The notes beneath the pieces were generated by a model that ran no database searches, was not told the origin of the DNA, and was given only the letters and a program-made list of their open reading frames with translations. 64,000 nt of DNA. Source: Auanema rhodensis. Its lineage: Eukaryota > Nematoda > Chromadorea > Rhabditida > Rhabditidae. This document shows positions 1-11,703 of the stretch, piece after piece (the first letter of the stretch is position 1; each line of letters begins with the position of its first letter). Both the position numbers and the translations under genes were made by a program. Location of the stretch: assembly GCA_964057225.1 (NCBI GenBank), contig OZ059898.1:10106001-10170000 (forward strand), in the 5' to 3' direction.

Positions 1-846
1 TGATAAGGGTGAAGCTTCTTGTATGCCTTCGAGGCTGGCTTCTACTGACAAAGTTTCTGTTGCGCGCTTACTGGGTGTTTTTGTCTTCCGCTTATTAGGG
101 ATATTCTTTTTGATCTTATCAGTGATTTTTGATAAGGTTGAAGGGTTGTCACTAAGTTGGGTGGGTTCTAAAGTTAGCGAATGTGGTTGATTAATAGGCG
201 TGGAAGACGCTTGCGGGCTTTGTGTTAACCCGAGGGATGGGGAAGGTGCGTTATCAGTGATAACTGATAAGTTCGACGCGTTTGGGTCTGAGGTTACCGG
301 TGAGGCAGATGCGGTTGTCGGCTTTTTCTTTTGAATTTTTCGCAAATTTTTATTAGTATCAACTGAGCGTACCTTGGGATTTGTAGTTGGAGTTTGAGTG
401 CTGTCGTCGGCTATGATGAAGTCCGGGTCTTCGTCGGTGTCGTCAGAAGGTGAATATGTACCTTCTCGGGGAGTATAGAACTTGTCGACTTGCGGCTTCG
501 GCTTCTCGTCTGGTTGGTGCGGTTCTTCTATTTGAACACTGAGAAGTCGGGTGCGGCTTCGGGTACGACTTGCGACAGTAGCGTCACTGTTGATATCGGA
601 CGGGTAAAGGGCTAGGAAAGCCGATGAGAATCTTTTGGCCACCTTTGTAGGACTTTTGGTTTGGAAAAACCGAAAATGGTGAGCTACGTGTGGGATGTTG
701 ATGTAAGGTGCGTAAGATTCTTTTAGATGTGTGTTGGGAGAGAGAGAGATTCGGGAGCAATAGGATAGTCGTGCTTCGCTGGGCGATGCGGAGGGTAAAT
801 GAGAGGGAGTTTTCCAAATCGTGGCCACCAATCTGACTCCGCCTAT
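1..846 (-). CDS. Gag N-terminal region of E1 (partial, no ATG seen)
   Basis: Open for 282 codons from just after a TAG (849-847) to the window edge. It encodes the variable, basic and Ser/Thr/Pro-rich N-terminus of a Gag protein; the capsid core would lie beyond position 1. Homology to the E3 Gag is visible in short blocks: IPHV, then RFFQTKS.TKV.KRF, a TRSR repeat, and DKF(F/Y)TPR.GTYSP followed by acidic residues. The conserved blocks begin about 50 codons into the frame, yet no ATG occurs anywhere in it. Translation therefore probably starts in a spliced leader exon or at a non-AUG codon. The 77-codon ATG frame at 584-817 is in another phase and lacks these blocks. Confidence 0.7.
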   Translation of the reverse strand, partial: MGGVRLVATIWKTPSHLPSASPSEARLSYCSRISLSPNTHLKESYAPYINIPHVAHHFRFFQTKSPTKVAKRFSSAFLALYPSDINSDATVASRTRSRTRLLSVQIEEPHQPDEKPKPQVDKFYTPREGTYSPSDDTDEDPDFIIADDSTQTPTTNPKVRSVDTNKNLRKIQKKKPTTASASPVTSDPNASNLSVITDNAPSPSLGLTQSPQASSTPINQPHSLTLEPTQLSDNPSTLSKITDKIKKNIPNKRKTKTPSKRATETLSVEASLEGIQEASPLS

Positions 847-1058
847 CTACCGTAAGCTTATTATAGTTAATGATGTTTATCTCTTCTCAAAAACTATTTT
901 AATCCGCTCTTGCACTTTCCTCTAATTTTGTTTTCTTACTGCTCTAGAATCTTCAAAAAAAAAACTTTATTCATGTCGTCCCCTTTGTACTTTTGCGGCC
1001 TTTGGACATTTATTTTAAGGTTAGAAACAAAAGAAAAGAAAAGAAAGAAAGAAAAAAA

Positions 1059-1603
1059 ATGGATTTCCAACGTTATAATCCCACTGGCATGACTTATGTC
1101 CTGTGGAAATTATACGAATCCATCGTTGAATACGATGGAGAAGGAGTTTTGGCTTATAGGCCACATCCTGATATAATTTTGATGGTTTGTGTATCTCCAT
1201 TTTATGTTTGATTATTTGATTACTTTAGTTTATCGAAGATCTCCAAATGTATTATTTGGGGCAGGGCCATATAAACTTTGCCACCTTCGTAGATGTAGCT
1301 CCCGAAGTGGAGCTTGTTGGTCGAAGGTGCTTAGTTGATCTATGCGCTCATGTATATAATGGTAGGGCCGGTTTATTAACCGTACGTCCTTGGGCCTGGT
1401 ACCGGGAAAAGAGTCATTTTTATTATTATTTATTATATAGATTATTGTTTAAAATCTATATTGTTTATGATGACTCATTATTTGGTTTGGAACTTAGGGT
1501 TTCGCGAGGTTTAGAATATAGTGAAGATTTAATTGCGAGCGAAACTCCTATGTTTCTTGCCTCTGAGTTTCGAACTCGGTTGCAAATCAAATATGGGTAT
1601 TGA
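1059..1603 (+). CDS. Candidate two-exon gene antisense in the E1 leader, unknown function
   Basis: Exon 1 is 1059-1184 (42 codons, ATG in an AAAATGG context). A 44-bp intron follows, 1185-1228, starting GTTTGT and ending ACTTTAG. Exon 2 is 1229-1603, which keeps the frame and ends in TGA. An AATAAA lies at 1607-1612, only 4 nt after the stop. The product would be 166 aa, rich in Tyr and aromatic residues, with a Tyr/Leu-rich stretch around residues 107-123 that may be hydrophobic or amphipathic. I recognise no family. It lies between the E1 Gag start and the 5' LTR on the strand opposite the element's genes. It could be an antisense accessory gene, a captured host gene fragment, or a chance frame. 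The agreeing intron, frame and poly(A) signal argue against chance. I saw no counterpart in the leaders of E2-E4. Confidence 0.5.
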
Positions 1604-1612
1604 CTGAATAAA

Positions 1613-2575
1613 GTTTGTACTCTGTGTTTTTATTTTTGTGCACTTTGCTCTGTTTTCGTCAAGAAAATGGACTTATGTTTGCAATCTTTTCCTCATTCCT
1701 TTTCCCTTAAATAGCATGTTTTGCTCAAAATGTTTTCGACATTGTGCATGCTAATGAGGTTTGAGGAGAGTTATTGAAAAGGCTGTCCTTTTTCTTGATC
1801 AAAATAAGCAAAAGTGCGTTTTCCTAAGCGAATTTCTTTTTAAAATGAGAAAAATACGTCTATTTTTAAACATTTCCAATTTACTTAGGATTACTGTAGG
1901 AGATAAGGGGTATCTTATGAGTTGAAACAACGAAATGATTTGAGGAAGGTGACATAATCTACGGGGATAAAATCCGTAGCAGTTATGCTTCCGCCAACTT
2001 GACCTGACTGTCAAATAAGAGCTGAGAAGTCTTAATGCAGATTTACCAGGCTTTTTCGGACTAGTGTGGTCTCTTTTTATATTCAATTTATGTAACCGTT
2101 TTTGGTTTCCCGCAAAATAATATGTAAAATGATCTTTTACGTCTGAATATAATAATTTTTCAAAATTCTAGTCCTGACCACAAAATATACAAACTATAAT
2201 CAATTGCGCGCGTCTTATAAATTTTTGTTCCAATAATCAAACTTCTCTATGCCCAAAAAAAATGTGAACAATTATAATTTCTCGTTTGGCGAAATTGTCC
2301 TCTATTTCAAATCAAACGTCCTCAAAATGGCATGAGAAGCGGTACAAGATACGATAAGAAAAGGGTGGACATTCAGACGGTTTTAAATTGAGGACGGCGG
2401 GCAAAAATTTTATTGGTCCTATCTCGCATTTAAGCGAGATCCCTTGTATCTGTACCTTAAAACAAATTGGCGCCTTCATTTTGTTGTTTCAAGTGGAGGA
2501 ATTTATAATTTAGAATGCAAAAATGGACTTTTACAATAAAAAAAATTTTTTTTTTTTTTCAAAAGATGAGTTCGA
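1613..2575 (-). other. E1 leader, no gene recognised
   Basis: Untranslated leader between the PBS and the antisense gene. Only short frames without ATG are present. A perfect 7-bp stem with 6-nt loop (ATCTCGC, ATTTAA, GCGAGAT) lies at 2421-2440; in a leader RNA such a hairpin could serve packaging or dimerisation, but this is speculation. An A-run/T-run tract occupies about 2538-2560. Confidence 0.5.
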
Positions 2576-2588
2576 GGTGGAACCTCCA
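2576..2588 (-). promoter_or_regulatory. E1 primer binding site (tRNA-Gln-like)
   Basis: On the plus strand GGTGGAACCTCCA directly abuts the LTR, so the minus strand reads TGG followed by the complement of a tRNA acceptor end. GGTTCCA-type acceptor stems with discriminator U are typical of animal tRNA-Gln. The same 13-mer flanks the LTRs of E3 and E4. Confidence 0.75.
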
Positions 2589-2932
2589 CTTTCCGTTATG
2601 CTCCTGCGTCGATAATATAAACCATTGTAGTTTATACCATGACGCGAATAGTATTCCTTGGTGTAGCGGTAGGAATACAGAGCATAAGGTCAATCATAAG
2701 ATAAAATAGAGAAAGATTTATTAGCATGAAACTACAACAATAATATACAAAGATAAAGATACAATACAATAAGATAAATATAAGTATAAAGACTAAACTA
2801 CAAGCCGTCCATGAGCTTGCTAAGAGGCGAACTCCCGACCCAGGAAACGAGGGAAGGCGGAGCCATTCCTCGGTCCTCTGGTCGTCTGGCTCTAACCCTT
2901 CAGCTACATATATGGGGAGTCCGAATGGAACG
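2589..2932 (-). repeat. E1 5' LTR (344 bp)
   Basis: Bounded by the PBS on one side and satellite on the other. In element orientation it starts CGTTCCATTCGG and ends AACGGAAAG, close to the E3 LTR (CGTTCCATTCGG...AACGGAACG). Internal blocks also match E3, such as CTACCGCTACA and a poly(A)-type TAATAAAT region. The right flank (2933 on) begins AGAG, the same satellite position at which E2 inserted. Confidence 0.8.
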
Positions 2933-3436
2933 AGAGAATTGTAAGTTTTAGAAAATAATTAAAAATAAGTTCTCTCTACTATTAACTGAATGTCGGCTAA
3001 AATAAGGTAACAGTTTTTATTGAAAGTTTCCATGATTAGGATTAAACAAAAAAAAGAATTAAAAAGAAACACTTCTTGTTTACTTACTTGATTATACTAC
3101 TTGAAATTCGAAAAAAATTAAAAAACAATTGAGAAAGCGACATAAACAGTTGAACGATTTGAAGAGAATTGTAAGTTTTAGAAAAGAATTAAAGTTCAGC
3201 TATCTCTACTATTAACTGAATGTCGGCTGAAATAAGGTAACAGTTTTTATTAAAAGTTTCCATGATTAAGATTAAACAAAGAAAAAAAATCAAAGAGAAA
3301 CACTTCTTGTTTACTTATTTGATTATAATACTTGAAATTCCAAAAACAGTAGGATAAAATAGAGAAAGCGACGAAAAAAGTTGAACTAAAACAGTCTTTA
3401 TAAAATATAAATGATATATTTTTATAAAAGTGAAGT

Positions 3437-3507
3437 TGCATCGGCCGGGAATCGAACCCGGGTCGCCCGCGTGGCAGGCTAGCATTCTACCACTGAACCA
3501 CCGATGC
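3437..3507 (-). tRNA. tRNA-Gly(GCC), stem-mismatch variant, copy 1
   Basis: A 71-nt cloverleaf including discriminator A; anticodon GCC at nt 33-35 reads GGC/GGU. A box TGGTTCAGTGG (nt 8-18) and B box GGTTCGATTCC are present, and a T4 Pol III terminator lies ~8 nt past the 3' end. Unlike the consensus, nt 28 is A instead of C, which breaks one anticodon-stem pair (28-40), so this copy may be poorly functional. Confidence 0.9.
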
Positions 3508-4074
3508 TTCGAAAATGTTAGATTGTTTCCGAAAAATTATGAAAAGTCAAGTTCTACTGATTTGAAGAGAACTGTAAGTTTTAGAAAATAATTAAAAATT
3601 AGTTCTCTCTACTATTAACTGATTGTCGGCTAAAATATGGTAACAGTTTTTATGAAAAGTTTCCATGATTAGGATTAAACAAAGAAAAAAGAATCAAAGA
3701 GAAACACTTCTTGTTTACTTATTTGATTATAATACTTGAAATTCCGAAAACAGTAGAATAAAATGAAGAAAGCGACAAAAACAGTTGAACGATTTGAAGA
3801 GAAATGTAAGTTTAAGAAAAGATTTAAAGTTTAGCTTTGTCTACTATTAACTGATTATCGGCTGAAATATGGTGACAGTTTTTTATTAAAAGTTTCCATG
3901 ATTAAGATTAAACAAAGAAAAAAAAAATCAAAGAGAAACACTTCTTGTTTACTTACTTGATTATAATACTTGAAATTCCAACAAAAATAAAGTAAAACTG
4001 TTAAAGCGAGTAAAACTGTTCAACTAAAACAGTCTTTATAAAATATAAATGATATATTTTTATAAAAGTGAAGT

Positions 4075-4145
4075 TGCATCGGCCGGGAATCGAACCCGGG
4101 TCGCCCGCGTGGCAGGCGAGCATTCTACCACTGAACCACCGATGC
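4075..4145 (-). tRNA. tRNA-Gly(GCC), copy 2
   Basis: Matches the array consensus: all four stems pair, and A and B boxes are intact. Starts 638 bp after copy 1 (one plain monomer between). Confidence 0.97.
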
Positions 4146-4477
4146 TTCGAAAATGTTAGATTGTTTCCGAAAAATTATGAAAAGTCAAGTTCTACTGATT
4201 TGAAGAAAATTGTAAGTTTTAGAAAAGAATTAAAGTTCAGCTATCTCTACTATTAACTGAATGTCGGCTGAAATAAGGTAACAGTTTTTATTAAAAGTTT
4301 CCATGATTAAGATTAAACAAAGAAAAAAAATCAAAGAGAAACACTTCTTGTTTACTTATTTGATTATAACACTTGAAAATCCAACAAAAGTAAAATAAAA
4401 CTGTGAAAGCGGGTAAAACTGTTGAACTAAAACAGTCTTTATAAAATATAAATGATATATTTTTATAAAAGTGAAGT

Positions 4478-4548
4478 TGCATCGGCCGGGAATCGAACCC
4501 GGGTCGCCCGCGTGGCAGGCGAGCATTCTACCACTGAACCACCGATGC
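4478..4548 (-). tRNA. tRNA-Gly(GCC), copy 3
   Basis: Consensus sequence. Starts 403 bp after copy 2, the minimal spacing: two tRNA-bearing units lie back to back. Confidence 0.97.
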
Positions 4549-5572
4549 TTCGAAAATGTTAGATTGTTTCCGAAAAATTATGAAAAGTCAAGTTCTACTG
4601 ATTTGAAGAGAATTGTAAGTTTTAGAAAATAATTAAAAATTAGTTCTCTCTACTATTAACTGATTGTCAGCTAAAATATGGTAACAGTTTTTATAAAAAG
4701 TTTCCATGATTAGGATCAAACAAAAAAAAGAATTAAAGAGAAACACTTTTTGTTTACTTATTTGATTATAATACTTGAAATTCCAAAAACAGTAGAATAA
4801 AATTGAGAAATCGACAAAAACAGTTGAACGATTTGAAGAGAATTGTAAGTTTTAGAAAAGAATTAAAGTTCAGCTATCTCTACTATTAACTGACTATCGG
4901 CTAGAATAAGGTAACAGTTTTTATTGAAAGTTTCCATGATTAAGATTGAACAAAAAAAAAATTAGAGAGAAACACTTCTTGTTTACTTACTTGATTATAA
5001 TACTTGAAATTCCAAAAACAGTAAAATAAAATTGAGAAAGCGACAAAAACAGTTGAACGATTTGAAGACAATTGTAAGTTTAAGAAAAGAATTAAAGTTT
5101 AGCTTTGTCTACTATTAACTGATTATCGGCTGAAATATGGTGACAGTTTTTTTTAAAAAGTTTCCATGATTAAGATTAAACAAAGAAAAAAAAATCAAAG
5201 AGAAACACTTTTTGTTTACTAATTTGATTATAACACTTGAAATTCCAACAAAAGTAAAGTAAAACTGTTAAAGCGAGTAAAACTGTTGAACAATTTGAAG
5301 ACAATTGTAAGTTGAAAAAAAAAATTAAAGTTTAGCTCTCTCTACTATTAACTGAATGTCGGCTAAAATATGATAACAGTTTTTATTAAAAGTTTTCATG
5401 ATTAAGATTAAACAAAGAAAAAAAATCAAAGAGAAACACTTCTTGTTTACTAATTTGATTATAACACTTGAAATTCCAACAAAAGTAAAATAAAACTGTG
5501 AAAGCGGGTAAAACTGTTGAACTAAAACAGTCTTTATAAAATATAAATGATATTTTTTTATAAAAGTGAAGT

Positions 5573-5643
5573 TGCATCGGCCGGGAATCGAACCCGGGTC
5601 GCCCGCGTGGCAGGCGAGCATTCTACCACTGAACCACCGATGC
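5573..5643 (-). tRNA. tRNA-Gly(GCC), copy 4
   Basis: Consensus sequence, 1095 bp after copy 3 (three plain monomers). The 3' flank is the T7-type variant (GATATTTTTTTATAAAAG on the plus strand). Confidence 0.97.
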
Positions 5644-6901
5644 TTCGAAAATGTTAGATTGTTTCCGAAAAATTATGAAAAGTCAAGTTCTACTGATTTG
5701 AAGAGAATTGTAAGTTTTAGAAAATAATTAAAAATAAGTTCTCTCTACTATTAACTGATTGTCGGCTAAAATAAGGTAACAGTTTTTATTGAAAGTTTCC
5801 ATGATTAGGATTAAACAAAAAAAAGAATTAAAAAGAAACACTTCTTGTTTACTTACTTGATTATACTACTTGAAATTCGAAAAAAATTAAAAAACAATTG
5901 AGAAAGCGTCATAAACAGTTGAACGATTTGAAGAGAATTGTAAGTTTAAGAAAAGAATTAAAGTTTAGCTTTGTCTACTATTAACTGATTATCGGCTGAA
6001 ATATGGTGACAGTTTTTTATTAAAAGTTTCCATGATTAAGATTAAACAAAGAAGAAAAAATCAAAGAGAGACACTTCTTGTTTACTTATTTGATTATAAT
6101 ACTTGAAATTCCAAAAACAGTAGAATAAAATGGAGAAAGCGACGAAAAAAGTTGAACGATTTGAAGAGAATTGTAAGTTTTAGAAAAGAATTAAAGTTCA
6201 GCTATCTCTACTATTAACTGAATGTCGGCTGAAATATGATAACAGTTTTTATTAAAAGTTTCCATGATTAAGACTAAACAAAGAAAAAAAATCAAAGAGA
6301 AACACTTCTTGTTTACTTATTTGATTATAATACTTGAAATTCCAAAAACAGTAGAATAAAATAGAGAAAGCGACGAAAAAAGTTGAACGATTTGAAGAGA
6401 ATTGTAAGTTTTAGAAAAGAATTAAAGTTCAGCTCTCTCTACTATTAACTGAATGTCGGCTGAAATAAGGTAACAGTTTTTATTAAAAGTTTCCATGATT
6501 AAGATTAAACAAAGAAGAAAAAATCAAAGAGAGACACTTCTTGTTTACTTATTTGATTATAATACTTGAAATTTCAAAAACAGTAGAATAAAATAGAGAA
6601 AGCGACGAAAAAAGTTGAACGATTTGAAGACAATTGTAAGTTGAAGAAAAAAATTAAAGTTTAGCTCTCTCTACTATTAACTGAATGTCGGCTGAAATAA
6701 GGTAACAGTTTTCATTAAAAGTTTCCATGATTTAGATTAAACAAAGAAAAAAAATCAAAGAGAAACACTTCTTGTTTACTAATTTGATTATAACACTTGA
6801 AAATCCAACAAAAGTAAAATAAAACTGTGAAAGCGGGTAAAACTGTTGAACTAAAACAGTCTTTATAAAATATAAATGATATATTTTTATAAAAGTGAAG
6901 T

Positions 6902-6972
6902 TGCATCGGCCGGGAATCGAACCCGGGTCGCCCGCGTGGCAGGCGAGCATTCTACCACTGAACCACCGATGC
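6902..6972 (-). tRNA. tRNA-Gly(GCC), copy 5
   Basis: Consensus sequence, 1329 bp after copy 4 (four plain monomers). Confidence 0.97.
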
Positions 6973-7535
6973 TTCGAAAATGTTAGATTGTTTCCGAAAA
7001 ATTATGAAAAGTCAAGTTCTACTGATTTGAAGAGAATTGTAAGTTTTAGAAAATAATTAAAAATTAGTTCTCTCTACTATTAACTGATTGTCGGCTAAAA
7101 TATGGTAACAGTTTTTATGAAAAGTTTCCATGATTAGGATCAAACAAAAAAAAGAATTGAAGAGAAACACTTTTTGTTTACTTATTTGATTATAATACTT
7201 GAAATTCCAAAAACAGTAGAATAAAATTGAGAAATCGACAAAAACAGTTGAACGATTTGAAGAGAATTGTAAGTTTTAGAAAAGAATTAAAGTTCAGCTA
7301 TCTCTACTATTAACTGATAATCGGATAGAATAAGGTAACAGTTTTTATTAAAAGTTTCCATGATTAAGATTAAACAAAGAAAAAAAAATCAAAGAGAAAC
7401 ACTTCTTGTTTACTTACTTGATTATAATACTTGAAATTCCAACAAAATTAAAGTAAAACTGTTAAAGCGAGTAAAACTGTTGAACTAAAACAGTCTTTAT
7501 AAAATATAAATGATATATTTTTATAAAAGTGAAGT

Positions 7536-7606
7536 TGCATCGGCCGGGAATCGAACCCGGGTCGCCCGCGTGGCAGGCGAGCATTCTACCACTGAACCAC
7601 CGATGC
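7536..7606 (-). tRNA. tRNA-Gly(GCC), copy 6
   Basis: Consensus sequence, 634 bp after copy 5 (one plain monomer). Confidence 0.97.
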
Positions 7607-7938
7607 TTCGAAAATGTTAGATTGTTTCCGAAAAATTATGAAAAGTCAAGTTCTACTGATTTGAAGAAAATTGTAAGTTGAAAAAAAAAATTAAAGTTTA
7701 GCTCTCTCTACTATTAACTGAATGTCGGCTAAAATATGATAACAGTTTTTATTAAAAGTTTTCATGATTAAGATTAAACAAAGAAAAAAAATCAAAGAGA
7801 AACACTTCTTGTTTACTAATTTGATTATAACACTTGAAATTCCAACAAAAGTAAAATAAAACTGTGAAAGCGGGTAAAACTGTTGAACTAAAACAGTCTT
7901 TATAAAATATAAATGATATTTTTTTATAAAAGTGAAGT

Positions 7939-8009
7939 TGCATCGGCCGGGAATCGAACCCGGGTCGCCCGCGTGGCAGGCGAGCATTCTACCACTGAAC
8001 CACCGATGC
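7939..8009 (-). tRNA. tRNA-Gly(GCC), copy 7
   Basis: Consensus sequence, 403 bp after copy 6 (adjacent units). The pair of copies 6-7 repeats the arrangement of copies 2-3. Confidence 0.97.
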
Positions 8010-8806
8010 TTCGAAAATGTTAGATTGTTTCCGAAAAATTATGAAAAGTCAAGTTCTACTGATTTGAAGAGAATTGTAAGTTTTAGAAAATAATTAAAAA
8101 TTAGTTCTCTCTACTATTAACTGATTGTCGGCTAAAATATGGTAACAGTTTTTATGAAAAGTTTCCATGATTAGGATTAAACAAAGAAAAAAGAATCAAA
8201 GAGAAACACTTCTTGTTTACTTATTTGATTATAATACTTGAAATTCCGAAAACAGTAGAATAAAATGAAGAAAGCGACAAAAACAGTTGAACGATTTGAA
8301 GAGAATTGTAAGTTTAAGAAAAGATTTAAAGTTTAGCTTTGTCTACTATTAACTGATTATCGGCTGAAATATGGTGACAGTTTTTTATTAAAAGTTTCCA
8401 TGATTAAGATTAAACAAAGAAAAAAAAATCAAAGAGAAACACTTCTTGTTTACTTACTTGATTATAATACTTGAAATTCCAAAAACAGTAGGATAAAATA
8501 GAGAGAGCGACGAAAAAAGTTGAACGATTTGAAGAGAATTGTAAGTTTTAGAAAAGAATTAAAGTTCAGCTCTCTCTACTATTAACTGAATGTCGGCTGA
8601 AATAAGGTAACAGTTTTTATTAAAAGTTTCCATGATTAAGATTGAACAAAGAAAAAAAATCAAAGAGAAACACTTCTTGTTTACTAATTTGATTATAACA
8701 CTTGAAAATCCAACAAAAGTAAAATAAAACTGTAAAAGCGAGTAAAACTGTTGAAATAAAACAGTTTTTATTAAATATAAATGATATTTTTTTATAAAAA
8801 TGAAGT

Positions 8807-8877
8807 TGCATCGGCCGGGAATCGAACCCGGGTCGCCCGCGTGGCAGGCGAGCATTGTACCACTGAACCACCGATGC
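8807..8877 (-). tRNA. tRNA-Gly(GCC), D-stem variant, copy 8
   Basis: Nt 21 is C instead of G, which breaks the closing D-stem pair 13-21; the rest is consensus. The 3' flank also differs (T5 rather than T4). 868 bp after copy 7. The same change and flank recur in copy 13, so the two share a recent ancestor. Confidence 0.88.
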
Positions 8878-9441
8878 TTCGAAAATGTTAGATTGTTTCC
8901 GAAAAATTATGAAAAGTCAAGTTCTACTGATTTGAAGAGAATTGTAAGTTTTAGAAAATAATTAAAAATAAGTTCTCTCTACTATTAACTGATTGTCGGC
9001 TAAAATAAGGTAACAGTTTTTATTTAAAGTTTCCATGATTAGGATTAAACAAAAAAAAGAATTAAAAAGAAACACTTCTTGTTTACTTACTTGATTATAC
9101 TACTTGAAATTCGAAAAAAATTAAAAAACAATTGAGAAAGCGACATAAACAGTTGAACGATTTGAAGAGAATTGTAAGTTTAAGAAAAGATTTAAAGTTT
9201 AGCTTTGTCTACTATTAACTGATTATCGGCTGAAATATGGTGACAGTTTTTTATTAAAAGTTTCCATGATTAAGATTAAACAAAGAAAAAAAAATCAAAG
9301 AGAAACACTTCTTGTTTACTTACTTGATTATAATACTTGAAATTCCATCAAAATTAAAGTAAAACTGTTAAAGCGAGTAAAACTGTTGAACTAAAACAGT
9401 CTTTATAAAATATAAATGATATATTTTTATAAAAGTGAAGT

Positions 9442-9512
9442 TGCATCGGCCGGGAATCGAACCCGGGTCGCCCGCGTGGCAGGCGAGCATTCTACCACTG
9501 AACCACCGATGC
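9442..9512 (-). tRNA. tRNA-Gly(GCC), copy 9
   Basis: Consensus sequence, 635 bp after copy 8. Confidence 0.97.
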
Positions 9513-10538
9513 TTCGAAAATGTTAGATTGTTTCCGAAAAATTATGAAAAGTCAAGTTCTACTGATTTGAAGAGAATTGTAAGTTTTAGAAAATAATTAA
9601 AAATTAGTTCTCTCTACTATTAACTGATTGTCGGCTAAAATATGGTAACAGTTTTTATGAAAAGTTTCCATGATTAGGATTAAACAAAGAAAAAAGAATC
9701 AAAGAGAAACACTTCTTGTTTACTTATTTGATTATAATACTTGAAATTCGAAAAAAAGTAAAAAACAATTGAGAAAGCGACATAAACAATTGAACGATTT
9801 GAAGAGAATTGTAAGTTTTAGAAAAGAATTAAAGTTCAGCTATCTCTACTATTAACTGACTATCGGCTAGAATAAGGTAACAGTTTTTATTGAAAGTTTC
9901 CATGATTAAGATTGAACAAAAAAAAAATTAGAGAGAAACACTTCTTGTTTACTTACTTGATTATAATACTTGAAATTCCAAAAACAGTAAAATAAAATTG
10001 AGAAAGCGACAAAAACAGTTGAACGATTTGAAGACAATTGTAAGTTTAAGAAAAGAATTAAAGTTTAGCTTTGTCTACTATTAACTGATTATCGGCTAAA
10101 ATATGGTAACAGTTTTTTATTAAAAGTTTCCATGATTAAGATTAAACAAAGAAAAAAAAATCAAAGAGAAACACTTCTTGTTTACTTATTTGATTATAAT
10201 ACTTGAAATTCCAACAAAATTAAAGTAAAACTGTTAAAGCGAGTAAAACTGCTGAACGATTTGAAGACAATTGTAAGTTGAAGAAAAAAATTAAAGTTTA
10301 GCTCTCTCTACTATTAACTGAATGTCGGCTGAAATAAGGTAACAGTTTTTATTAAAAGTTTCCATGATTAAGATTAAACAAAGAAAAAAAATCAAAGAGA
10401 AACACTTCTTGTTTACTAATTTGATTATAACACTTGAAATTCCAACAAAAGTAAAATAAAACTGTGAAAGCGGGTAAAACTGTTGAACTAAAACAGTCTT
10501 TATAAAATATAAATGATATATTTTTATAAAAGTGAAGT

Positions 10539-10609
10539 TGCATCGGCCGGGAATCGAACCCGGGTCGCCCGCGTGGCAGGCGAGCATTCTACCACTGAAC
10601 CACCGATGC
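10539..10609 (-). tRNA. tRNA-Gly(GCC), copy 10
   Basis: Consensus sequence, 1097 bp after copy 9 (three plain monomers). Confidence 0.97.
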
Positions 10610-11632
10610 TTCGAAAATGTTAGATTGTTTCCGAAAAATTATGAAAAGTCAAGTTCTACTGATTTGAAGAGAATTGTAAGTTTTAGAAAATAATTAAAAA
10701 TTAGTTCTCTCTACTATTAACTGATTGTCGGCTAAAATATGGTAACAGTTTTTATAAAAAGTTTCCATGATTAGGATTAAACAAAAAAAAGAATTAAAGA
10801 GAAACACTTTTTGTTTACTTATTTGATTATAATACTTGAAATTCCAAAAACAGTAGAATAAAATTGAGAAATCGACAAAAACAGTTGAACGATTTGAAGA
10901 GAATTGTAAGTTTTAGAAAAGAATTAAAGTTCAGCTATCTTTACTATTAACTGACTATCGGCTAGAATAAGGTAACAGTTTTTATTGAAAGTTTCCATGA
11001 TTAAGATTGAACAAAAAAAAAATTAGAGAGAAACACTTCTTGTTTACTTACTTGATTATAATACTTGAAATTCCAAAAACAGTAAAATAAAATTGAGAAA
11101 GCGACAAAAACAGTTGAACGATTTGAAGACAATTGTAAGTTTAAGAAAAGAATTAAAGTTTAGCTTTGTCTACTATTAACTGATTATCGGCTGAAATATG
11201 GTGACAGTTTTTTTTAAAAAGTTTCCATGATTAAGATTAAACAAAGAAAAAAAAATCAAAGAGAAACACTTCTTGTTTACTAATTTGATTATAACACTTG
11301 AAATTCCAACAAAAGTAAAGTAAAACTGTTAAAGCGAGTAAAACTGTTGAACAATTTGAAGACAATTGTAAGTTGAAAAAAAAAATTAAAGTTTAGCTCT
11401 CTCTACTATTAACTGAATGTCGGCTAAAATATGATAACAGTTTTTATTAAAAGTTTTCATGATTAAGATTAAACAAAGAAAAAAATCAAAGAGAAACACT
11501 TCTTGTTTACTAATTTGATTATAACACTTGAAATTCCAACAAAAGTAAAATAAAACTGTGAAAGCGGGTAAAACTGTTGAACTAAAACAGTCTTTATAAA
11601 ATATAAATGATATTTTTTTATAAAAGTGAAGT

Positions 11633-11703
11633 TGCATCGGCCGGGAATCGAACCCGGGTCGCCCGCGTGGCAGGCGAGCATTCTACCACTGAACCACCGA
11701 TGC
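11633..11703 (-). tRNA. tRNA-Gly(GCC), copy 11
   Basis: Consensus sequence, 1094 bp after copy 10. The intervening monomers match those between copies 3 and 4, so a multi-monomer block has been duplicated. Confidence 0.97.

Larger units (their letters stand above)
1..2932 (-). mobile_element. E1: gypsy-type LTR retroelement, partial (5' end only)
   Basis: The 5' portion of a minus-strand LTR retroelement, cut by the left window edge. Read on the minus strand it has a 5' LTR (2932-2589), a PBS (2588-2576), a long leader, and an open frame (846-1) matching the N-terminus of the E3 Gag. The LTR resembles the reverse complement of the E3 LTR at both ends and in internal blocks, for example around the GTAGCGGTAG stretch, so E1 and E3 are related families. 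It abuts satellite at 2933, where the flank starts AGAG; the matching left TSD is outside the window. A candidate gene on the opposite strand (1059-1603) lies inside the leader. Family assignment is inferred from the E3 comparison. Confidence 0.85.

Noticed and set aside
1799..2086. 95-codon minus-strand frame in the E1 leader
   Set aside because: No ATG start and no recognisable feature; probably chance.
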